Assembly: GCA_036872755.1 (NCBI GenBank)
Contig: JAVHNS010000012.1
Location: 1,116,001-1,180,000, forward strand
DNA: 64,000 nt
DNA from: Orbilia blumenaviensis
Lineage: Eukaryota > Ascomycota > Orbiliomycetes > Orbiliales > Orbiliaceae
Direction: 5' to 3'
The notes below the pieces were generated by a model. It had not been told where the DNA came from and did not search any database. It saw only the letters and a program-made list of their open reading frames with translations. Each line of letters starts with the position of its first letter. Positions within the stretch are counted from its first letter, which is position 1. The position numbers were made by a program, and so were the translations under genes. This document shows, one piece after another, positions 1 to 11,516 of this stretch.

Positions 1-763
1 TCGCTGTTACATGCACTGTCCTGTCATCGTTTCGGTCCCCGGCACTTACAGACAGTTCTTAAGTACTTACTTACATACGTACACACATCCCTACACACGC
101 TCCGTAGTAGTACTCCCGGCCCCATTGGATCATATCAGCCGGAAAGATTCGATAGCAATCGCTGTGTTCAATACGGTCGGCTACTAGTTTTCTTCCATCC
201 TTTCGCCTCTGCCTTGTTTGGGAGACAAAGGGAAGGAATCTAGGAGTATAGTCAGGACCTTCAATTCTTTGGGTCGGTAAGTTTGCTGATACCCAACCTG
301 GCCGGAGAGAATCGCCTCGTGGCTTCCATTTCACTAGGCTTCGTGACGGAATCAATGGGATCTAATTAATTCTCGCATTTCTTTCAGACAAAGACGAAGA
401 ACACGTTCCAATTTGCAGTAAAACGGGAGCAAGTAGCCGCAGCAGCAGCGACAGCAGCTCTTCCGTTTTTTTCTGTTTCGATTGCCCGTCGCACTAGCTG
501 GGCCTGCCATTTGCAGCACGCCCGCCTACCTGCATATCTCGCCCTCTTCTGGCCCAAATACATGTGCCATCTCGCATCCTCTCGCCTGCCTCGTGCATCC
601 CCGTTGAGGGCTCCGTCGATCTCTTTCCCGCCCCCGTTTTTGGCGTCTTTGGCGTCGTTATCGTTGTCATTGTCGTTGGTGTCGGTGTCTTCTTTGTTGT
701 GCTAGATTACCGCTGCTTGCTGCTGCCGGTTCAGCGGGAACGGCCTGGAGGAAGGATTACGAT
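1..763. other. Leader/promoter region upstream of the proline-rich gene
   Basis: No gene could be supported here. The stretch from about 480 to 720 is C/T-rich and probably represents the 5' leader and core promoter of the gene starting at 764. It contains upstream ATGs (for example near 562) that open short reading frames, so the leader may carry uORFs if transcription begins this far out. The minus-strand open frame at 71-355 has no recognisable features. Confidence 0.4.
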
Positions 764-2995
764 ATGGGCTTGTTTAGAAAGAAATCTACCAGCAGTACCA
801 CATCCACCAAATTAAAGAGGCCGCTGAGGTCTGGGTCGCTGCCGCCAGAGGTTCCTGCTATACCACCACCTCCTCTACAGAATTTCGGCGCTCAACCAAT
901 ATCAATACCAATACCAATACCGCCGCCCTCTCAAATTCCTTCCAATGCTAAATCGTCTTCGTCTTCTTTTATTAGTCCGACCCAGTTGGCGAGGAGGAAT
1001 TCCCAACGAGTAAACTCAAATGTTGGACCTAATAATTTTACCAATTCCGCCCCGGCTCCTATTTCTGGCCCTGGCCCTGTTCATGTGCCATCTAACATTA
1101 GTGCTGGTATTCCAACTGGAGTAAGTATTGATGATGGCTTTTCAACTCCCGTCTCCCAGGTTTCGGGTCTCACCCACCCGTCGGATGCACCACCTACACG
1201 TTCTACGGCTCCGTCTTCTGTGGATGCCATGTCTGCAGTTAGCTCTTTCAGGAAGAATGGACAACCACCTGTGGCGAATGGGCCGCAGATGCAGCTAAAT
1301 GGACAACGAATATCAACATCTACTGTGCCGGATGATGGAGGTTATCTACCAAATATTGCTCGGCCTAGGAGGCTCTCTGGAACGTCTGTCATTGGCTCGG
1401 AATTTGATTCAAGGCCGTCGAGCATGACCGTCACAGGGATGTCTGCAGGGCCTGGTGGTGGTGCTATGAATACCATCAACCGCAAGCAGCCACCCCCACC
1501 GTTGCGTGACAATCCAAGTACCTCTACGTTACCCCAAGAGTGGACAGACAGGGACCCTAGTATCAATACCCGGTTCACACACTCCCCGACTCCTTCGGAA
1601 TCTGCTTCCATGCAGAGTTCCGTGGTGTATCCCCAACAACCACAACCTGAAAGGAGATACTACAACGGCGGCCCGCCCCCAAATAATAGGTTTCGTCCGC
1701 CACCACATCCTTACCCTCCTCCTCCCAACCTACAAAACCCATATGGTCCTCGTCGCGGCCCTCCTCTCTCTGGAAACTCATATCCACATCGCCCTAACAG
1801 TGCCAGTCAACGGCTTCCACCTCCTCGATTCCTCCCTCCACCACCGAACGCTCCCCGAGCCGGCAGCTTCAGGAGCTCTCAAAACATGCTACCATCCCTC
1901 CCGGAGAACAGACGTGCCAACACGATGCCTTCTTCCAACCTATCCCTTCTCCGCCCGAACATCCCCCCTGTCCCGGGGCCGAAGCACCTTGCTATCACTT
2001 TCCTGCCAAGTCACATAGAATGCAACACCCGGCATAAAGTCATGATGCCGTTTAGAAACTATCACCACCCTGTCCCATGTACTACATGTCGACGTCTTGC
2101 TGTTGATGGAATGCAGTACTGCGTCCACTGTGCTCTCCGTGTCTGTAGAGAATGCGCGGACAGGCTCAAGAAGGAGTGGAACGGAGACATTACCAAGGGA
2201 TGGGGCAACGTTACCCCAGCGTCCGAGGAGTTTAGAGCCTCCCTTGGCCCCGGGACAACGATGGTTGCCGGTTGGTCGGATCATTCTCCGCCAGTTGGTG
2301 CCAAAACTGCCGTTGGCCAGCTCTCTTGGCCCTCTCGATCCAATACGGAGCGTGTCTGTGGCCTTCTTGGTATCCCATATCGTCCTAAGACTGCGCCAAA
2401 CCCCACCACATCTTACCAGAATACTCCAGATATGGATATCCCAGATATGATTGACCAGAACCAATTCAATTTTGAAAGCAATATGGATCTCGAATCTGGT
2501 GCTTCTACTGTTTCACCACCTTCGCCTGTTACCCCACCCGCTTTCGGAGGGATTGGTGGTGAGCATCGTCTTCCACTCACTCTTCCTAATGAGCACCGCC
2601 TCCCTCCATTGGCTATCCCTCCTGGTAAACACAACTTCGAAGCTCCTGGATATGGGTACACGGCTTCTCCCGAGATCGTGTCAGACTCCAATCCAGAGCT
2701 AGTCCAACCACGTCCTCAGTATCTTGTCGACCCAGCCAACCTTCTCAATTCTGACTCTCGTCGTTCTCGCTCCTACGTCTACCCTCCCAATCCACCACCA
2801 CCACCCACCGCCGCCAATTCAACTCTATATCGCACCGAAACCCAAGTTAGCAACACAACCGTCGGTAAGAACTCGGTTGCTCGCCCATTCACCGGCACTG
2901 CCAGTGTTGGGGGTCGGAGCAGCATATTCGACTCCTTGAAGTCTGGTGGCGAGAAGAAGAAGAAGGGATTGATGGGTTTGTTTTCGAAGAAATGA
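764..2995 (+). CDS. Proline-rich protein with a triple CxxC zinc-knuckle-like motif
   Basis: Intronless 743-aa protein that I do not recognise as a named family. Residues 1-420 are low-complexity, rich in Pro, Ser, Asn and Thr, with many PPPP runs typical of SH3/WW or profilin ligands. A compact cysteine cluster at residues 439-464 has spacing C-x2-C-x10-C-x2-C-x4-C-x2-C (C439, C442, C453, C456, C461, C464), preceded by an RNYHHP segment; it looks like a zinc-binding knuckle of RING/C1/LIM-like type. The remainder is again disordered. The protein starts MGLFRKK and ends MGLFSKK, a mirrored hydrophobic-basic tag at both termini that could touch membranes or a partner. The start is the first ATG of the open frame. 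Function unknown; a scaffold or signalling adaptor is an inference from composition only. Confidence 0.88.
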   Translation: MGLFRKKSTSSTTSTKLKRPLRSGSLPPEVPAIPPPPLQNFGAQPISIPIPIPPPSQIPSNAKSSSSSFISPTQLARRNSQRVNSNVGPNNFTNSAPAPISGPGPVHVPSNISAGIPTGVSIDDGFSTPVSQVSGLTHPSDAPPTRSTAPSSVDAMSAVSSFRKNGQPPVANGPQMQLNGQRISTSTVPDDGGYLPNIARPRRLSGTSVIGSEFDSRPSSMTVTGMSAGPGGGAMNTINRKQPPPPLRDNPSTSTLPQEWTDRDPSINTRFTHSPTPSESASMQSSVVYPQQPQPERRYYNGGPPPNNRFRPPPHPYPPPPNLQNPYGPRRGPPLSGNSYPHRPNSASQRLPPPRFLPPPPNAPRAGSFRSSQNMLPSLPENRRANTMPSSNLSLLRPNIPPVPGPKHLAITFLPSHIECNTRHKVMMPFRNYHHPVPCTTCRRLAVDGMQYCVHCALRVCRECADRLKKEWNGDITKGWGNVTPASEEFRASLGPGTTMVAGWSDHSPPVGAKTAVGQLSWPSRSNTERVCGLLGIPYRPKTAPNPTTSYQNTPDMDIPDMIDQNQFNFESNMDLESGASTVSPPSPVTPPAFGGIGGEHRLPLTLPNEHRLPPLAIPPGKHNFEAPGYGYTASPEIVSDSNPELVQPRPQYLVDPANLLNSDSRRSRSYVYPPNPPPPPTAANSTLYRTETQVSNTTVGKNSVARPFTGTASVGGRSSIFDSLKSGGEKKKKGLMGLFSKK

Positions 2996-3666
2996 TTGAG
3001 TGAACTTTACCATCACCAAAATAAAGATGTTCGGGACCAGAATAACTGTCATCGACTTCATTCCTCCGGTTTCATATCTCGTACCCTTCACATGTCATCG
3101 ATTTTTTTTCTTTTTTTTTTTGCACTATTTTGCATTGCATCGTCCATGATGGCTATGCCTACTTGTTCCTCAAACTCTTCTGTACCTCATACTCTTCTCT
3201 TGCCGACCTGATTACTTATACCCTTCTACCTCCATATACCCTCCATCATCATCGACAAAATCCATTCCTCCTTAGAGCATTATTTCCTTTGTTGGGCTTT
3301 CTTTCGAGTTGGTTAAAACATGGCGTTCCGGAAGTGATTGATTTGGGAGGGCTCTCCTATATTAACCATTACAACTACTATTGAAAATCGATATTATTAT
3401 TAATTCTGACCTTTCCTTTCCCCACCTCCCACCTCCCACTTTCTTTTGTCTATCATTGGTTTTTTTTTTCCTTTTCGTCGTTCCCTTGGTCGTTTGGCGG
3501 TTTCAATGCTTTAGGCTTCCTGGTGTTCTTCCTTTTCTTATTCTCCAAATTCTCTTTCGGGCGAGCTGTTCGTTTCATCTTTTATACTTATACTACTAAC
3601 GGGCGTGCTTGAATACATGCGAATCTGAGTCATATCATCAAAGCATGGCATGTGTTTAACAAAAAA

Positions 3667-3699
3667 TTCTTCTTCTTCTTCTTCTTCTTCTTCTTCTTG
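3667..3699. repeat. (TTC)n microsatellite
   Basis: About eleven uninterrupted TTC units read directly from the sequence, in the intergenic region 3' of the proline-rich gene. Confidence 0.95.
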
Positions 3700-3985
3700 A
3701 ACGAGTTTTGAAGTGCTATCATATTGAGACCTGCAACCGAAAATCGGTGTCCTATTCTTATCGGCCTCTCAACTTTTTTATTTCTTTTTATTTCTACGAA
3801 TGCCCAGTTGTTTATCCTTGTGATGGATGGTATTGATCTATCTGCTTTGTAGGATAGTATAGTAAGGTAGTTCATTAGATGGGAAATGCGAGATCTAGAT
3901 GAAAAGAGTGGGTGTCATCACAATACGTGTCGTTTCCCACAATCAGTCTTATGGTATGGCATTATACAGACAATCGTAGAGCATA

Positions 3986-4003
3986 TACCTAGGTACCTAG
4001 GTA
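3986..4003. repeat. 18-bp perfect palindrome TACCTAGGTACCTAGGTA
   Basis: The sequence equals its own reverse complement and contains two CCTAGG cores around a GGTACC core. Related CCTAGG-centred motifs recur at about 4153, 11705, 30179, 31167 and 42505. This is a simple-sequence class I have no function for. Confidence 0.9.
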
Positions 4004-4130
4004 GTTATTGAAATTCTAGCTAGCATACATTAATCGAGATGGCAATGTTCTGGTATAGCCATGATCATGGCAAATGTAGACGGTCTAAGTACTTACTTAA
4101 GTGAGTAAGTAACTACATAGGTCGGTAGAT

Positions 4131-4146
4131 AGGTAGGTACCTACCT
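4131..4146. repeat. 16-bp perfect palindrome AGGTAGGTACCTACCT
   Basis: Self-complementary sequence about 550 bp upstream of the BRR2 start. It is followed immediately by another GGTACCTAGGTA segment, so 4120-4160 is an array of related half-sites. Confidence 0.9.
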
Positions 4147-4692
4147 GGGTACCTAGGTATCCAATGGACAGTGGCAAATTGGAGCTTGGTGGTCGAAGCA
4201 GCTAAGGTGTTGAATCCTTGGCGGGTTGAGCTTGATTCCTTCGCGATTTCTGACTCAAATGAACCAAAAAAATCTTTGAGCTACTATTATAATCTTCCTC
4301 CTCGTTAGGCGCGTACAGAGCTTCAACCCGACCCCACGAAATAGAAATACTGGCCCCAAAAGCATTACTTTTCACTCATTCGGACAACAGTATTCACGAT
4401 AGTATACTACGATACGATAACTATACGAATTTTTTTCCCTCCGTTTTTCTTGTTTTCAATCTAGTTTTGGACTGGGCTGGGCTACTACGCGCGTGTGTAG
4501 GCAAAAGCTGCTAAATCACTAGGACAACGACGACCACCACCATTGACTGAACTTGACTACCACCATCTCTCCATCCTTTCATCGCGGATTTTAAATCACG
4601 ACTTACTATAAACACTATAAGGATCACTTAAAAGATCCCACCCAAAATACCGGCCATTGAACGGCCTACGTTCCTAGGACATCCAAAAAACA

Positions 4693-7600
4693 ATGTCTGG
4701 TCAAGGTGGAGGTGGCGGCGGTGGAGGAGGAGGTGGAGGCGGAGGCCAACCCTCGAATCAATCCCAATATAATTATGCGAACATGTCGAATCTCGTCCTC
4801 CAGGCCGATAGGCGATTCGGGTCGGGACCTAGACGCGGCGATGAGGCAAGCGGAGAAGCGGAATCGCTGGCTGGGCGCGTCAGTATCAAGGATATGGGCA
4901 CGCGGTCGACTCGCGATATTGCACCCAAAGAGAAGAGAAAACCGATGAAAAAGAGCGATCTAGGCGGGATGGGGGGTAGTGGTGGGGTTGAGGATGTTAG
5001 AGTCCCGATGAGGGGGGATAGGAAGAAGAAGTATGTTACCTATAGAAACCCTCCCCAATCACGTTTTCTATTGGATGAAATTGATATAGAAGGCTTTAGG
5101 ATAGTTGCTAATGGGAATCAATGATGGATGACTAGGGAAGCGACTTTATCGTCGGCCACAGACTTTGCCATTGAAGGTCTAAAATACCGTCCGCGAACAC
5201 AGGAAACCCGGGATGTTTACGACCTAATCCTTTCCTTCGTCCTTGATGAGCTCCACGGTGACGTACCATCTGACGTCGTACGGTCTGCAGCCGATGCTAT
5301 CCTCGAAACTCTGAAATCCGAGGGCGTAAAGGATTTTGACAAGAAAAAGGAGATCGACGAGGTTCTAGGAGTAGTGTTAAAGGCTGATCGGTTCAACAAG
5401 CTTGTTAATCTTGGGAAAAAGATTACAGATTACGATGCTGAAGGTGATGAGGAGATGGGTGGTACTGGCGAGGGAGAGGCCGAGGATTTAGATGACCGCC
5501 ACGGTGTAGCAGTCGTCTTTGATGACGATGATGGGGGGAATGAAGAAGTGCCAAGGGACTACATAGTCGAAAGCGACGACGATGAAGAAGTCGTTGCAGC
5601 CGACCCTAAAGAGGATGGGGGAAAGGAGGTAGATGTGGACGATGAAAGCGGTGACGAGCTAGTTATTAAAGCCGCCACTTCTACGGATGGGAAAAGGAAA
5701 GGCAAGGGCGAGGATAAAGAGTTCGTACCCGCGCACACAATCGACGCTTTCTGGCTGCAGCGAACGATCGGTACCGTCTACGCGGATGTTCATGAGGCAG
5801 CGACCAAGACTACAACTGCGATGGATCTGTTAGCCAGCGAAGTTCCGTTACGGCAGTTGGAAAACGACCTCATGGAGCTATTCGATTACGAACATTTCGA
5901 CACTGTTAAGGTGCTTACGAAAAACCGGGAGAAGATTGTGTGGTGTACACGACTGGCAAAAGCCGGTGGGGAGGGTGAGGCCGAGGGAATTAGAAAAGAG
6001 ATCATCGAGGCCGGTTTAAAAAACATTCTGGATGAAGTTGAAGCTAGAGATGGGAAGCCTGCACCTGCTGGAAAACCGATCAAGGTGGATTTGATGGATG
6101 TGGATGTCCCCGCCGAAGAAAAACAACAGGGCGAAAAGAAGGCCGGACAGTTTGTAACAGGACTGCAGCCGAAAAAGACTTTCGACTTGGAGAATCTAAT
6201 CTTTGAACAAGGAAACCATCTCATGACTAATCCTAACGTCAAGCTTCCGCAAGGCTCGACAAAGCGGCTCTTCAAAGGGTATGAAGAGTACCACATCCCT
6301 GTCCCTAAAAAGAAGGGCGATGTCCCTGGCGAGGAGTTGATCAATGTTTCTTCCATGCCTGAATGGGCACAGCATCCCTTTACGGCTTCGAAATCTACAA
6401 AACTCAACCGGATCCAGTCGAAGTGCTACCCCACAGCGTTCAATGATGACGGCAACATGCTTGTTTGCGCGCCCACGGGTTCTGGAAAGACTAATGTGGC
6501 GATGTTAACGATGCTTCGGGAAATTGGGAAGAACATTGATCCTAAGACTGGGCAGGTTCGCCTAGATGACTTTAAAATCATATATATCGCCCCTTTGAAG
6601 GCCTTGGTCCAGGAACAAGTCGGCAATTTTGGAAAGCGGTTAGAACACTACGGCATTAAAGTTGCTGAGCTGACCGGAGACCGACAGCTGACCAAGGCAC
6701 AAATTGCGGATACACAGGTCATTGTCACGACGCCTGAGAAGTGGGATGTTATCACTCGTAAAGCTACGGACACCAGCTATACAAACCTTGTTCGTTTGAT
6801 CATTATTGACGAAATCCATTTGCTGCATGACGAACGTGGGCCTGTTCTTGAGAGTATTGTTAGCCGAACGATCAGGCGGCAGGAACAGACTCTTGAGGCT
6901 GTCCGTATTATTGGTCTCTCCGCTACACTGCCGAATTACCTTGATGTAGCAGCATTCCTGCGAGTTGACACTGTCTCTGGCCTTTTCCACTTCGATGGCA
7001 GTTACCGTCCCTGTCCGCTCAAACAAGAGTTCGTTGGAGTAACAGAGAAGAAGCCCCACAAGCAGCTCCAGGTGATGAACGAGGTCACATACAACAAAGT
7101 GATGGAGCAAGTCACCAAGAACCAAATGCTCATCTTCGTGCATTCCCGAGCCGACACAGGGAAGACCGGGAAGTACATCCGAGACAAAGCGATTGAACTC
7201 GGAACCATTGGTGACATCATCCGAAGCGACGAAGCCAGCCAGGAAATTCTTAGAGAAGAGTCCGAAGCCGTTGAAAATGCAGAATTAAAGGATCTAATGC
7301 CTTACGGTATCGGAATCCATCATGCCGGCATGAGTGGGGCTGACAGAGGTAGTGTGGAAGACTTGTTTACAGACGGCGCGCTTAGGGTGCTTGTTTGTAC
7401 TGCTACCCTCGCATGGGGTGTCAATCTCCCTGCCCATACCGTTATCATCAAGGGTACTACTATCTATTCCCCCGAAAAGGGCGACTGGGTAGAACTTTCG
7501 CCTCAAGATGTGCTTCAGATGCTGGGAAGAGCTGGTCGGCCACAGTATGATGTCTACGGAGAAGGTATTATCATCACAAAGAGCACGGAGCTACAGTACT

Positions 7601-10600
7601 ACCTCGGTCTATTAAATCAACAGCTTCCAATTGAAAGTCAATTTGTGAGCAAAATGATCGACAACTTGAATGCTGAGGTCGTGCTGGGGACAGTCAAAAG
7701 TCGGGATGATGCCGTTGAGTGGTTGGGGTATACTTATCTCTACGTCAGGATGCTACGGTCACCGGTGATTTACAATGTCGGTCATGAATACGAAGGAGAT
7801 GAAGCTCTTTTGCAAAAAAGGGTGGATTTAGTACATTCTGCCGCTGTTGTGCTCGATAAATGCGGCCTTGTCAAGTATGATGTCAAATCTGGGAAGTTCA
7901 CGCCAACGGAGCTGGGCAGGATTGCGAGTCACTACTACATCACACATAAGAGTATGCAGACTTATACTCAGCATTTGGCACCTAATATCTCTGCGATCGA
8001 GATGTTTAGGCTGTTTTCGCTGAGTGAGGAGTTTAAGTATATCCCTGTAAGGAGGGACGAAACTCCTGAGCTGCAGAAGTTGCTCGGCAAAGTTCCCGTA
8101 CCGGTTAAAGAAGGGGCTGAGGATCCACAGGCAAAGATTAATGTGCTCCTTCAGGCGTACATCTCGCGATTGAAACTTGAGGGGCTAGCGCTTATGGCTG
8201 ATATGGTTTATGTCACACAGAGCGCTGGACGAATTCTGAGAGCCGTGTTCGAGATGTGTCTGAAGAAGGGATGGGCTAGTGTCGCTAAGATTGCCCTAGA
8301 GCTTTGCAAGACCGTGGAGAAGAGGATGTGGCCGACGATGACGCCTCTTAGACAGTTCGCAAATTGCCCACCGGATGTTGTCAGGAAGCTTGAGAAGATG
8401 GATATCCCCTGGGCTAGGATGTTTGATATGGAGGTTCCGGAGTTGGGGGAGTTGGTGGGTAATGCTACGAACGGGAGGATCATTCATGAATTGCTCAGGA
8501 AGTTTCCTAGGGTTGATGTCCAAGCGCAGGTTCAGCCCGTCACGAGGAGCCTGTTGAGAGTGGAGATGACGATCACCCCCGAATTTGAGTGGGATGATAC
8601 TGTGCACGGCAATGCTGAAGGGTTCTGGATCATCGCAGAGGATTGTGACGGCGAACAAGTCCTCTTTTCGGATCAGTTCATTCTGAAGAGAGACTATACC
8701 ACTGGAGATGAGAACCAGCATCTGGTGGAATTTACTGTCCCTATCTCCGAGCCCCTCCCTCCCAATTACTTCTTCACCGTGGTCAGTGATCGGTGGATGC
8801 ACTCCGAGACAAAACTTGCCGTGAGCTTTAGAAAGTTGATTCTCCCGGAAAAATTCCCAGCCCATACCCAGCTTTTGGAACTCCAGCCTTTGCCCGTGAA
8901 TGCGCTCAAGCGAAAGGAGTTTGTAGCCCTCTATCCGGAATGGAAGGAGTTCAATAAGATACAGACACAAGTGTTCAACTCGTTATTCGGAACAGATGAC
9001 AATGTGTTCATCGGGGCTCCTGTGGGGAGTGGAAAGACTGTCTGTGCAGAGTTTGCACTGCTGAGGCATTGGTCGAAGAAGGAGCCTGGCAGAGCCGTCT
9101 ATATCGCGCCATTCCAGGAACTGGTTGACCAGCGGTTGAAGGACTGGAGCAAGAGGATGGGACATTTCGGCAAGACAATCGTCAAACTAACGGGGGAGAC
9201 AACAGCTGACCTCAAATTATTGGAAAGAGGAGATTTGATTCTTGCAACACCTGGACAATGGGACGTGCTATCAAGGCAATGGCAGCGACGACGAAATGTG
9301 CAGACTGTCAACTTGTTTATTGCAGACGATATTCACATGCTTGGAGGTACACAGGGCTACCTCTATGAAATCGTCGTTTCTCGGATGCAGTATATCGCCA
9401 TTCAGTTGGAAAAGACGGACACACGAATTGTAGCGCTTAGCGTTTCGCTTTCGAATGCCAGGGATCTCGGGGAGTGGATTGGAGCTACTTCTCACACAAT
9501 CTATAACTTTAGTCCCTTCGATCGACCAATTCCTCTTGCTGTTCACATGCAGAGCTTTACAATCCCCCATCATCCAAGCTTGATTCTCGCCATGGTCAAA
9601 CCAGTCTACCAGGCCATCGTGCAGCATTCACAGGGTGAACGAGCCGTTGTCTATGTTTCCAGTCGGAAAGAGTGTCGAGGTTCCTCGATGGATTTGTTGA
9701 CACAGTGCATTGCAGGTGACGACGAGGACATATTCTTGCACGCCGATCCTGAGGATGAGGGGTTCCTGAAGATGCTGGAGAAGGTGTCTGAGAAAGCTCT
9801 TGCGGCCAGCTTGAGGCACGGTATTGGGTATTTCCATGAGGCCCTTAGCGCTTCCGACAAGCAGATCGTAAGGTACCTATTTGAGGCAGGTGCCCTCCAG
9901 GTGCTTTTCGCAACTAGGGATGTTTGCTGGGAACTTGATGTCACTGCCCCACTAGTCGTGATCATGGGCACTCAGTTCTTTGAAGGTCGGGAGCACCGGT
10001 ATGTGGACTACCCACTAAGCGAAGTGCTCCAGATGTTGGGGCGGTCGACAGATAAAGCCGTTCTTATGACACCCGCCGCAAAGAAGGACTACTACCGCAA
10101 GTTTGTGAACGAAGCGCTACCAATTGAGAGTCATCTACAGTCTTATCTTGCCGACGCCTTTGTTGCAGAAATCAGTACGAAGATGATTACCTCTACTCAA
10201 GACGCAGTGGATTGGACTACCTATACCTATTTCTACAGGCGGTTGCTTGCCAATCCTAGCTTTTACGGCTTGACTGACGTTAGCCACGAGGGCCTTTCCA
10301 CATTCTTGTCTGAGATGGTGGAGAATACCCTGAAAGAGCTGTCCGAGGCGAAGACTATCGATCTGGACGAGGAAGACGATAGTGTTTCCCCGTTGAACCC
10401 AGCAATGATCGCAGCTTATTACAATGTTTCGTTTATCACCATGCAGACTTTCTTGTTGAGTTTGAATGCGAAGACAAAGCTAAAGGGACTACTGGAAATT
10501 GTTACCTCAGCTACCGAGTTCGAAGCCATTCAGATCAGGAAACGTGAAGGTGGCTTACTCCGACGAATTCACGAGAGCTTACCGGTTAAGATGCAAGAGC

Positions 10601-11516
10601 CGGTTAATTATGAATCTGCACATTTTAAGGCCTTCGTGCTTATGCAGGCGCATTTCTCAAGACTGCAATTGCCGGTGGATTTGAAGAGCGACCAAGCGGT
10701 GTTGTTGGGCAAAGTTCTGGGGCTGCTGAATGCATGTGTGGATGTTCTTAGCAGCGAGGGCGCGGTTAATGCTATGCGCGCCATGGAAATGAGCCAGATG
10801 GTTGTGCAGGGCATGTGGGACGTCAGTCGGGATAGTCCACTGAAGCAGATTCCGTATTTTGGAGCGGAGAGTGTGAAGATTGCCAATGGGTTTGGGTACG
10901 TATTCCCTTACTTCCTCTTTTTATAGCTATAGAGTGCTCATGACTAACCGATTTTGTGTGTGGATTTAGTATTAAACGGGTCTTTGACTTCATCGATGAA
11001 ATGGGGCCAGATGGCGAAAATAGAGATAAGCTTCTAAAGGCTCTGGCTTTCGATCGAAATCAGCTACAAGCTATCGCCGCCTTTACAAACGAGAAGTATC
11101 CAGATGTTGGATTCAACGCAGAAATCGAAGATGAGGACAACATCACCGCCGGACAACCATCATACATTAACATCAACCTATCCCGTGAAGACGATGAAGA
11201 TGAAGATGGAGAACAAGAAGAGCCCGACCTTACTGTCCATGCGCCTTTCTTCCCGGTGCAGAAAATGGAAGGTTGGTGGGTTGTTGTTACGGATGATACG
11301 ACCAATAGCCTGCTAGCTATTAAGCGGCTGACATTCGGACGGAAGATGAAGGTTAGATTGGAGTTTGTGGTCAATAGCCCTGGAACACATAAGGTCAGCT
11401 GTTTCTTGATGAGCGATTGTTATGTTGATGTTGACCAGGAGCTGGGATTTGAGGTTACGGTGGCTGAGGGCATGGATGAAGACGATGAGGAGGAGGAGGA
11501 GGAGGAAGAGGAGTGA
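4693..11516 (+). CDS. BRR2: Pre-mRNA-splicing helicase Brr2 (U5 snRNP, Ski2-like)
   Basis: ATP-dependent RNA helicase of the U5 snRNP that unwinds U4/U6 during spliceosome activation in the nucleus. Three exons: 4693-5030, 5136-10895, 10970-11516, giving 2214 aa, close to the family's usual length of about 2150-2200. Intron 1 (105 nt, GTATGT..TAG) is a multiple of three and holds an in-frame TGA at 5122; intron 2 (74 nt) has GTACGT, a TGACTAAC branch and TTTAG. The N-terminus has a poly-Gly run (5-18) and the conserved fungal block around NYANMSNLVLQADRRF. Active cassette: APTGSGKT 558-565, DEIH 671-674, SAT 708-710, QMLGRAGRPQ near 908-917. Second cassette: APVGSGKT 1407-1414, DDIH 1510-1513, SVSLS at 1548, as expected for the non-catalytic cassette. 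Each cassette is followed by a Sec63-type region. The C-terminus is poly-Glu. Confidence 0.97.

Larger units (their letters stand above)
2996..4692. other. Intergenic: 3' UTR, microsatellite, palindromes, BRR2 leader
   Basis: No gene. The first 600 bases are T- and C-rich and look like 3' UTR. A (TTC)n tract lies at 3667-3699. Two perfect palindromes of the CCTAGG/GGTACC type lie at 3986-4003 and 4131-4146, with several more partial copies between them. The last 300 bases are the probable leader of the BRR2 gene. Confidence 0.5.
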
